This document shows, in pieces, positions 7,073 through 11,751 of a DNA stretch of 11,751 nucleotides. Source of the DNA: Gammaproteobacteria bacterium (GTDB lineage: Bacteria; Pseudomonadota; Gammaproteobacteria; Granulosicoccales; Granulosicoccaceae); the NCBI GenBank assembly GCA_019634245.1, contig JAHQVR010000181.1, forward strand, positions 1-11,751, read 5' to 3'. The position numbers were made by a program, and so were the translations under genes. Each line of letters opens with the position of its first letter. Within the stretch, counting starts at the first letter, position 1. The notes beneath the pieces were generated by a model. It ran no database searches. It was not told where the DNA came from and worked only from the letters and a program-made list of their open reading frames with translations.

Positions 7073-7094
7073 GGGTCGCCAGTACAGGCGACCC
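7073..7094 (-). other. hairpin between binding-protein and permease genes
   Basis: GGGTCGCC (7073-7080) and GGCGACCC (7087-7094) form a perfect 8-bp GC-rich stem with a 6-nt loop in the 74-base gap after the binding-protein stop. No T-run follows in the transcription direction, so it is more likely a transcript-stabilising or partial-attenuation element than a full terminator. Such hairpins commonly let binding-protein mRNA outnumber the membrane components. Confidence 0.6.
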
Positions 7095-7117
7095 AAATAC
7101 TCAGCAACCGTTGCCAA

Positions 7118-8491
7118 TTATCCTTCTACAAAAAACTCTGCAATGGCTTCATCAAAAGTAACAACACTTCCACCATTGGCAGAGGCGAAGGCTTCCGCTT
7201 CACCTTTTCGTAGAAAGGTTGAGAACGAATCTTCTGTTTTCACCCAAAATGCAGTCTTGCCAAAGAGTTTCAACCCAGTCTCAACATCGTAGACATAGGT
7301 AGAGTTAAGCTTGGCGCCGGTGCTTCTCATCTCTGCCATCGCATTCAAAAACGCGCCTGGATCTTCATAGGTTGAAACACCGTCTCGTGAGTGCCAAATT
7401 TCAAGAGGCAACTCTTTATTGGCTTCGAGTGGATCTACCTTGAGATTTTTTTCTGCGTCATAGTCAACACCTAAATCTGCATAGGATGCTTTGACAAAGT
7501 CTTCAGTTATCCAGGCGTCAAAGTCTAACGGGGGAATAGCTTTTTCTTGCACCAGAACACCATGGTTAAATTTCAGCGCATCAATCCACTCAGGCTTTAT
7601 GGTTGGATCAAGTGTTAAATGACCACCTTCCGAAAAGTACAAGTACAAAACCTCTTTCTCAACGCCTGTCCACCCTTCCATCATCGATACGGCTTTCATA
7701 GGATCAGCGCGTACCCATTCACCTGCCTCATAGACAGCCTTAACAAATGCCTCTACAACCTCGGGATATTCAACGGCAAAATCTTCTCGAACCACCACGC
7801 CATGTAAATACGGCACCCCGGTTTCTGAGCCATCATAGATTTTTCTACCCGTGCCTCTAAATTCCATTAGTTCCGACCAAGGACAAAAGTCAGAATGCGC
7901 ATCGATCTTTCCAGCAGCGATATTTGCAGCTCCCACAGCAGGGCTCTGATTTTTAAGTGTGTACTCGGAAGATGGAATGTCGTTATCCTGCATTGCCTTC
8001 AGCAGCATGCCCCAAGCAGCTGAGCCTACAGGGGTGGAAACTTCTTTGCCCTTGAGCTCTGAGATCGAGAACAGATCACTATCCGCAGGCACTACGATGG
8101 CATTTCCCGAACCTTTGAGGTTATACCCAGTTCCTGCGACATACAAAGTTCTAAGACTATCCGTCTCCTGAAACTTCGCTCCGTTGACGATTAATGGATA
8201 ATCACCCATAACCCCAAAGTTCAACTTGTTTGCAAGCATTTGGTTGGTGATTGGACCACCTGAGCTGTAGTCAGCCCAACTAATATCGTACTCAGCATCC
8301 GAATACTCGCCGTCGGTTGGTAAATACTTTTCTAAAAGCCCGAGCTCTTTGACGATAATGCCAGCAGTGTAGGTATCAGTGCACATGGACTGATGCCCAA
8401 TGGCGATTTTAATCTCTTTACCGGCAGCGATGCCGGCTGCGGAGAGAAAAGCGGCAAAAGCTACCGCGTTTATAGCGTGACGATATTTCAT
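7118..8491 (-). CDS. ABC substrate-binding protein (NrtA/SsuA-like) with NosL-like C-terminus
   Basis: A 457-residue exported protein with a signal peptide ending near Ala22-Ala23-Gly24. An AGGA box with a 7-base spacer supports the ATG at 8491. Residues about 25-350 look like a periplasmic binding domain of the nitrate/sulfonate/taurine group (Lys-Glu-Leu-Gly-Leu-Leu-Glu-Lys near 48-55, Phe-Gly-Val-Met-Gly-Asp-Tyr-Pro near 92-99, Gly-Lys-Ile-Asp-Ala-His at 194-199). Mature-domain His33, Met36, Cys37 and Cys203 are possible metal or ligand contacts. Residues about 362-457 resemble the core of NosL, the copper accessory lipoprotein of N2O reductase, explaining the length beyond the usual 320-340. 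It is the first gene of the operon and feeds the permease/ATPase. Substrate unknown; the copper genes downstream make a copper-linked substrate possible. Confidence 0.88.
   Translation of the reverse strand: MKYRHAINAVAFAAFLSAAGIAAGKEIKIAIGHQSMCTDTYTAGIIVKELGLLEKYLPTDGEYSDAEYDISWADYSSGGPITNQMLANKLNFGVMGDYPLIVNGAKFQETDSLRTLYVAGTGYNLKGSGNAIVVPADSDLFSISELKGKEVSTPVGSAAWGMLLKAMQDNDIPSSEYTLKNQSPAVGAANIAAGKIDAHSDFCPWSELMEFRGTGRKIYDGSETGVPYLHGVVVREDFAVEYPEVVEAFVKAVYEAGEWVRADPMKAVSMMEGWTGVEKEVLYLYFSEGGHLTLDPTIKPEWIDALKFNHGVLVQEKAIPPLDFDAWITEDFVKASYADLGVDYDAEKNLKVDPLEANKELPLEIWHSRDGVSTYEDPGAFLNAMAEMRSTGAKLNSTYVYDVETGLKLFGKTAFWVKTEDSFSTFLRKGEAEAFASANGGSVVTFDEAIAEFFVEG
7121..7408 (-). other. NosL-like C-terminal domain within the binding protein
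   Basis: Within residues 362-457 the order of elements follows NosL: Glu-Ile-Trp-His-Ser-Arg-Asp-Gly, Tyr-Val-Tyr-Asp-Val-Glu-Thr-Gly (399-406), Thr-Ala-Phe-Trp-Val (413-417) and Glu-Ala-Phe-Ala-Ser-Ala-Asn-Gly-Gly (433-441), then Val-Val-Thr-Phe-Asp-Glu-Ala (443-449). The N-terminal Cys-Gly-Met copper region of true NosL is missing. The assignment is by eye from remembered family motifs; a profile search would settle it. Confidence 0.6.
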
Positions 8492-8542
8492 TTAAAATTC
8501 CTGTGGTTGATATACTTTCACTACCTTCCGATCCAGCCAATC

Positions 8543-8558
8543 CGTGCATTTGTTCACA
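8543..8558 (-). promoter_or_regulatory. candidate Crp/Fnr-type binding site
   Basis: On the plus strand CGTGC-N6-TCACA, matching the TGTGA-N6-TCACA Crp pattern with three of five bases in the weaker half and all five in the other. It is centred about 59 bases upstream of the binding-protein start and roughly 45-49 bases ahead of a putative start of transcription. The regulator encoded at the end of the same operon is the natural candidate to bind it. Confidence 0.35.
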
Positions 8559-8701
8559 ACTCACGATCCGACTTACAGAAGAGTTAACAACTAAATCAAT
8601 TCTCAAACAATTTGAGCTTAAAATTGAATCTCGAAATAGCTTCACTAAGAACCCTAAACCATCATCTCCCCGAAACTAATGCGTTATTTTTGCAGCACCC
8701 A

Positions 8702-8718
8702 AGTGCATTTTTTGCACT
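8702..8718. promoter_or_regulatory. inverted repeat AGTGCA-N5-TGCACT, candidate operator
   Basis: Perfect 6-bp arms around five T residues. The core GTGCATTTTTTGCAC resembles the Crp-type site near 8544-8557 (GTGCATTTGTTCAC). A TTTTTGCA-NN-ACC unit also recurs 22 bases apart (8687 and 8709), two helical turns. Both facts fit a protein-binding region rather than a terminator. Confidence 0.4.
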
Positions 8719-8745
8719 ACCTAAATTACTATCAGGCACGGCCAG

Positions 8746-8766
8746 ACTCTGTGGTCAGCACAGAGT
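8746..8766. repeat. 8-bp inverted repeat
   Basis: ACTCTGTG (8746-8753) and CACAGAGT (8759-8766) with a 5-nt loop. Perfect stem. No T-run follows on the minus strand and only a TTTC follows on the plus strand, so it is either an operator or a transcript-end hairpin. Confidence 0.5.
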
Positions 8767-8788
8767 TTCAAAAGTCTTTTAAAACCTT

Positions 8789-8806
8789 GCTAAGCAAACA
8801 CTTAGC
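8789..8806 (-). terminator. possible weak terminator of the ferredoxin/reductase unit
   Basis: On the minus strand GCTAAG-N6-CTTAGC forms a 6-bp stem, followed after AAGG by TTTT. It lies about 125 bases beyond the reductase stop. The stem is AT-rich and the T-run is displaced, so this is a weak candidate. Confidence 0.3.
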
Positions 8807-8928
8807 CTCGCTCGACGATTGAACTAAGGGGCCATTCAGCTCACAACTTTATGTTCGTTCAGCGCTTATTTTTTATTTCTATCAATGTCTTCATGCTCTA
8901 AAACAACTCCAATATCCAGTTAGGATCA

Positions 8929-9807
8929 CTAATCCACAAACGCTTTTTCTACGACGTAAGTACCCGGCTCAGAATTAGAACCTTCCACTAGCCCGTACTC
9001 TTTGAGCAACCCAATTACGTCCATGTTGAAATCGAGAGAGCCACAAATCATGCAACGATCAGCATCACCAGACATCGGTGTCAGTCCTGTCTCAGAAAAG
9101 AATTCATCGGATTGCAAGGCGGTGGTGATACGACCCTGATTCTTATAAGACTCACGAGTAGTCGATGGGTAAAATATAAACTTATCTGCCACGATGTCAG
9201 CGAGAAACTCATGAGTTTGAACGGCTTTTACTAGCTGTTCTGAGTAAGCCAGTTCAATCTTTTCTCGACAGGTGTGCATGAGTACAACACTGTCAAATTT
9301 TTCATAAGTTTCTGGATCCTGAATCAGAGAGGCAAAAGGCGCGACTCCGGTGCCAGTAGCGAGTAGCCACAACCGGTTTCCAGGTAATAATGCATCCAGA
9401 ACCAGGGTGCCTACGGGTCTCGGACGCAGGACAATGTCGTCCCCAACCTGTAGATGTTGAAGTCTTGAGGTAAGCGGACCATCTGGGACTTTTATAGAAT
9501 AGAACTCTAATTCTTCTTCCCAGGAAGGTGACGCAATAGAGTATGCACGCAATAGTGGCCGAGATTTCCCAGACTCACTCTCTTCCATTAAACCGAGCAT
9601 GACAAACTCACCCGATCTAAAACGCAAGGACTCGGGTCGTTCTACGCGAAACGAAAACAGCCGATCACTCCAGTGCGTTACAGACGTTACTCGTGCTGCA
9701 TCAGGAATTCGATTAGACTGTACGGGAAGATCGGAGTTTAACGAATCCGCGACGCCAGACGATTTCCTTGCTTCCTCTGTCTGGACAACTTCTAGCAGTT
9801 TATTCAT
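8929..9807 (-). CDS. fpr: ferredoxin-NADP+ reductase, bacterial FPR type
   Basis: A 292-residue FAD enzyme moving electrons between NADPH and ferredoxin in the cytoplasm. The FAD motif is Arg87-Ala-Tyr-Ser90, the NADP-binding loop Gly-Thr-Gly-Val-Ala-Pro-Phe at 152-158, and the C-terminal Met-Ile-Cys255-Gly-Ser motif is present. The protein ends in Tyr-Val-Val-Glu-Lys-Ala-Phe-Val-Asp, like the Azotobacter-type subclass. Usual members have about 258 residues; here about 33 extra hydrophilic residues precede the barrel. Its start overlaps the ferredoxin stop as ATGA, so the two proteins are co-translated and are probably direct redox partners, possibly for the AprA-like flavoprotein encoded divergently. 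Confidence 0.93.
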   Translation of the reverse strand: MNKLLEVVQTEEARKSSGVADSLNSDLPVQSNRIPDAARVTSVTHWSDRLFSFRVERPESLRFRSGEFVMLGLMEESESGKSRPLLRAYSIASPSWEEELEFYSIKVPDGPLTSRLQHLQVGDDIVLRPRPVGTLVLDALLPGNRLWLLATGTGVAPFASLIQDPETYEKFDSVVLMHTCREKIELAYSEQLVKAVQTHEFLADIVADKFIFYPSTTRESYKNQGRITTALQSDEFFSETGLTPMSGDADRCMICGSLDFNMDVIGLLKEYGLVEGSNSEPGTYVVEKAFVD

Positions 9808-10136
9808 GCCGCTGGCTGCTCAGAGAAGTAAGTCTTCAACTTTTCAGATACCCCTTCCATTGCATCCGCCTCTGGCAATGGTTCAGTGGTGTTGTAAATA
9901 ATTGGCCAGGTTTGCGCATACTTTTTGTTAAAGGCAATCCAACTCTCAGCACCTGGGTCTTTATCGCCACAGATAGCATCAGCCGGACATTCCGGTACAC
10001 AGACACCGCAATCGATACAAATGTCGGGATTAATGACCAACATATTTTCGCCCGCATGAAAGCAGTCAACTGGACAGGAATCCACGCAATCAGTGTATTT
10101 GCATGCAATACAGTTTTCGGTAACAACGAAGGTCAT
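9804..10136 (-). CDS. fdxA: 7Fe ferredoxin (FdI/FdxA type, [3Fe-4S][4Fe-4S])
   Basis: A 110-residue ferredoxin. The cysteine pattern matches Azotobacter vinelandii ferredoxin I: Cys9, Cys17 and Cys50 for the [3Fe-4S] cluster, and Cys21, Cys40, Cys43 and Cys46 for the [4Fe-4S] cluster, with the extra Cys12 and Cys25 also conserved. The segments Cys-Lys-Tyr-Thr-Asp-Cys and Cys-Pro-Val-Asp-Cys-Phe are diagnostic. A GAGG box seven bases before the ATG supports the start. It is the first gene of a two-gene unit with the FPR reductase (ATGA overlap). It could donate electrons to the AprA-like oxidoreductase, which otherwise lacks an obvious electron-carrying subunit in view. Confidence 0.95.
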   Translation of the reverse strand: MTFVVTENCIACKYTDCVDSCPVDCFHAGENMLVINPDICIDCGVCVPECPADAICGDKDPGAESWIAFNKKYAQTWPIIYNTTEPLPEADAMEGVSEKLKTYFSEQPAA

Positions 10137-10157
10137 GTATTAGCCTCGTTAAGAGCA

Positions 10158-10186
10158 TTGAACACACTGTGCTACGACCCTATTTT
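10158..10186 (+). promoter_or_regulatory. candidate sigma70 promoter for the DUF971 gene
   Basis: TTGAAC (10158-10163), a 17-base spacer and TATTTT (10181-10186) give a moderate -35/-10 pair in the 83-base divergent gap. On the other strand a perfect TTGACA (10198-10193) could be the -35 of the ferredoxin unit, although its -10 is poor. The divergent promoters would overlap. Confidence 0.35.
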
Positions 10187-10187
10187 G

Positions 10188-10198
10188 TTGTCTGTCAA
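10188..10198. promoter_or_regulatory. TTGTCTGTCAA motif, candidate shared operator (copy 1)
   Basis: An 11-base near-palindrome in the fdx/DUF971 divergent gap. It differs by one base from TTGTCTGACAA at 10541-10551. It overlaps the TTGACA -35 candidate of the ferredoxin unit and immediately follows the -10 candidate of the DUF971 gene. Confidence 0.35.
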
Positions 10199-10219
10199 TA
10201 AATTGCTTTACTGAGTTCC

Positions 10220-10555
10220 TTGCAGCAGCAACAATCCGCTATAGAAAAAAAGCGAGATAAACTGTTGATTTCACATATAAGAATGGCCGCGAACGGCGCA
10301 TCAATCCACATCAGTTCTCACACTGGCAATGAATCGGTAATCACAGCCGCAGAATTACGAGAAGCCGCTATGGATGCGGGCTCGAAGCGGGAAAGAATCG
10401 ACAAAGGATTCATTGAAGTCTCAGAGAATATCCGAATAACTGAAATCAACAGAGTTGGCTCCACAGGCGTCAACATCCATTTCTCAGATGGGCACCGTAG
10501 AGCGATCTATCCCTATGCCTATCTCAGCAATCTGGCCTCTTTGTCTGACAAGTAG
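10220..10555 (+). CDS. DUF971 (gamma-butyrobetaine hydroxylase N-terminal-like) protein
   Basis: A 111-residue protein whose residues about 14-105 follow the DUF971 fold. There is an opening strand Leu-Leu-Ile-Ser-His-Ile-Arg-Met, an Ala-Glu-Leu-Arg segment near 47-50, Ile-Arg-Ile-Thr-Glu-Ile-Asn-Arg-Val-Gly, and the diagnostic closing stretch Phe-Ser-Asp-Gly-His...Ile-Tyr-Pro-Tyr-Ala-Tyr-Leu. The domain forms the N-terminus of gamma-butyrobetaine dioxygenase and also occurs alone, sometimes near Fe-S assembly genes; its function as a single domain is unknown. The start is TTG at 10220 because an in-frame stop precedes it; a TTG at 10265 is the other option, while ATG at 10283 would remove the first strand. 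It is followed 66 bases later by the AprA-like gene. Confidence 0.78.
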   Translation: MQQQQSAIEKKRDKLLISHIRMAANGASIHISSHTGNESVITAAELREAAMDAGSKRERIDKGFIEVSENIRITEINRVGSTGVNIHFSDGHRRAIYPYAYLSNLASLSDK

Positions 10556-10566
10556 TTGACAGACTT
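10541..10566. promoter_or_regulatory. paired TTGTCTGWCAA-like motifs before the AprA-like gene (copies 2 and 3)
   Basis: TTGTCTGACAA at 10541-10551 is a perfect palindrome around the central T and covers the DUF971 stop codon. On the opposite strand AAGTCTGTCAA at 10566-10556 is a second, weaker copy and contains TTGACA on the plus strand. Both are close to copy 1 at 10188-10198. Confidence 0.35.
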
Positions 10567-10621
10567 TTCAACGCCCCACCCGTAGTTTGAGTGTTTAATA
10601 AATTGCGCAGGAATTAAATTA

Positions 10622-11751
10622 ATGGACGAAATCCACCACGGTACTGAAGAAATCGAATGTGACGTATTAGTCATTGGTGGCGGAACGGCCGGCCCGATGG
10701 CCGCATTGAAGGCAAAACGGAAAAACCCTAAAGCCAACGTTGTGCTTCTGGATAAAGCCAACGTGAAACGCTCTGGTGCTATTTCCATGGGAATGGACGG
10801 ATTAAATAACTCAGTCATTCCAGGCTATGCCACTCCCGAGCAATACACAAAAGAAATAACGATTGCAAATGATGGAATATGTGACCAAGCCGCCGTGTTT
10901 CGTTATGCACAGGAGTGTTACAGCATCATCCAGGAACTGGACAGTTTTGGTATTCGGTTTCAAAAGGACAATAACGGTGAGTTCGATGTCAAAAAGGTCC
11001 ACCATATAGGCACCTATGTCTTGCCTATGCCCAATGGCGATACTGTTAAAAAAGCGTTGTACAGGCAATTACGAAAAAGCCGTATCAATATAATCAATCG
11101 ATATATGGCAACAAGGCTATTAACCTCCGACAATCGAGCCGCGGGTGCAATTTGTGTAAACACGCGGACAGCTGAATTTTTAGTCGTCAAGGCCAAAGCC
11201 GTCATTATGTGCTTGGGAGCGGCCGGTCGTTTAGGTTTGCCAACTTCCGGATATATGTTTGGCACCTACGAAAATGCCGCAAACAGCGGCGAAGGATACG
11301 CTATGGCCTACCACGCAGGTGCTGCCTTAGCTAATCTTGAGTGCTTTCAAATAAACCCACTCATTAAAGACTACAACGGACCAGCCTGTGCTTATGTTGC
11401 TGGCCCTATGGGGGGTTACACAACCAATGCCGGTGGAGAACGTTTTATTGAATGTGACTACTGGTCGGGGCAAATGATGCAGGAGTTTTTCGATGAACTC
11501 CAATCCGGTAATGGACCTGTTTTCCTAAAATTGAACCATCTTGCTGAGGAAACCATTAGCGAAATAGAACGGGTGCTACACATTGTTGAACGTCCAACAC
11601 GCGGTCATTTTCATCAAGGGCGTGGTACCGACTATCGCAAACAGATGATAGAGATGCACATATCGGAAATCGGTTTTTGCTCTGGACACTCAGCTTCTGG
11701 CGTGTACGTTGATGAAAACGCCCGCACCACTATCCAAGGGCTGTATGCCGC
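10622..11751 (+). CDS. AprA-like FAD-dependent oxidoreductase, partial at 3' end
   Basis: The first 376 codons of a flavoprotein that runs off the window; the frame is open throughout. It belongs to the fumarate reductase/succinate dehydrogenase/APS reductase alpha flavoprotein superfamily. The dinucleotide-binding motif is Gly19-Gly-Gly-Thr-Ala-Gly24, and Asp-Lys-Ala-Asn-Val-Lys-Arg-Ser-Gly-Ala near 50-60 is shared with APS reductase alpha (AprA). Later motifs include Gly-Ala-Ala-Gly-Arg-Leu-Gly-Leu and Cys-Ser-Gly-His-Ser-Ala-Ser-Gly. An AGGA box nine bases upstream supports the ATG. True AprA works with AprB; no AprB-type partner is visible, but a 7Fe ferredoxin and FPR are encoded close by. 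The substrate is unknown: APS/sulfite, fumarate-like and other chemistry all remain open. Confidence 0.85.
   Translation, partial: MDEIHHGTEEIECDVLVIGGGTAGPMAALKAKRKNPKANVVLLDKANVKRSGAISMGMDGLNNSVIPGYATPEQYTKEITIANDGICDQAAVFRYAQECYSIIQELDSFGIRFQKDNNGEFDVKKVHHIGTYVLPMPNGDTVKKALYRQLRKSRINIINRYMATRLLTSDNRAAGAICVNTRTAEFLVVKAKAVIMCLGAAGRLGLPTSGYMFGTYENAANSGEGYAMAYHAGAALANLECFQINPLIKDYNGPACAYVAGPMGGYTTNAGGERFIECDYWSGQMMQEFFDELQSGNGPVFLKLNHLAEETISEIERVLHIVERPTRGHFHQGRGTDYRKQMIEMHISEIGFCSGHSASGVYVDENARTTIQGLYA

Larger units (their letters stand above)
8492..8928. promoter_or_regulatory. regulatory gap upstream of the ABC/copper operon
   Basis: These 437 bases carry no gene. They lie between the reductase stop (8929) and the binding-protein start (8491). 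Visible elements include a TATATC -10-like hexamer on the minus strand at 8514-8509, a Crp-type dyad at 8543-8558 and a related dyad at 8702-8718. Two further inverted repeats lie at 8746-8766 and 8789-8806. The concentration of dyads suggests both the end of the ferredoxin/reductase transcript and multi-site control of the operon. Confidence 0.55.

Noticed and set aside
6861..7292. Plus-strand 143-residue open frame opposite the permease and binding-protein genes
   Set aside because: Antisense shadow that spans the end of two real genes and the hairpin between them; no family features.
8731..8760. Sigma54 promoter suggested by GGCACG
   Set aside because: No TTGC(A/T) element follows at the required spacing on the same strand, and no match was found on the other strand.
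9804..10136. Ferredoxin as an AprB subunit
   Set aside because: The cysteine pattern and length match Azotobacter-type 7Fe ferredoxin I, not the longer AprB with two [4Fe-4S] clusters.
9768..10214. Plus-strand 148-residue open frame opposite the ferredoxin gene
   Set aside because: It is antisense to a strongly supported ferredoxin and has no recognisable protein character.
10556..10588. Separate promoter for the AprA-like gene from TTGACA at 10556
   Set aside because: A -35-like hexamer is present but no -10 lies at 16-18 bases; the nearest TAGTTT is 21 bases away. Co-transcription with DUF971 is as likely.

Overview
The window looks like part of a proteobacterial chromosome, most likely a marine or sulfur-cycling gammaproteobacterium. 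The evidence is a moderate-to-low GC content, an Azotobacter-type 7Fe ferredoxin with its FPR reductase, a c4-like dihaem cytochrome, SCO/PCuAC copper chaperones and an AprA-like flavoprotein. This placement rests on gene families only. No rRNA, tRNA, CRISPR array or transposase is visible.

Layout. Positions 1-552 are AT-rich and hold no gene I can support, apart from a small GC-rich palindromic island. Three separate minus-strand units follow: a TVP38/TMEM64-type membrane protein (553-1212), a non-coding gap with a 10-bp inverted repeat, and a GFA-family zinc protein (1593-2003). The core is an eight-gene minus-strand operon from 8491 down to 2196. Its order is substrate-binding protein, ABC permease, small polytopic membrane protein with a Cys-Cys-x-x-Pro motif, ABC ATPase, SCO, PCuAC, dihaem cytochrome c and a Crp/Fnr-type regulator. 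After the first gene nearly every junction is an NTGA overlap or a few bases, so the ABC transporter and the copper module are translationally coupled. A 437-bp regulatory gap (8492-8928) with several inverted repeats lies upstream. Beyond it is a minus-strand ferredoxin/ferredoxin-NADP reductase pair (10136-8929). Diverging from that pair are a DUF971 gene and an AprA-like FAD oxidoreductase that runs off the right edge (10622-11751).

How the parts may work together. NADPH, FPR, 7Fe ferredoxin and the AprA-like flavoprotein form a plausible cytoplasmic electron chain. An 11-bp motif, TTGTCTGWCAA, occurs near the fdx/DUF971 promoters and again just before the AprA-like gene, which suggests shared control. 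The operon combines a NitT/TauT-type importer with periplasmic copper delivery (SCO, PCuAC) and electron transfer (cytochrome c). The first gene strengthens the link: its last ~96 residues look like the C-terminal part of NosL, the copper accessory protein of N2O reductase, fused to a NrtA/SsuA-like binding protein. The lead hypothesis is an undescribed importer whose substrate handling is tied to copper, or which serves a copper enzyme encoded elsewhere. The substrate cannot be read from the sequence.
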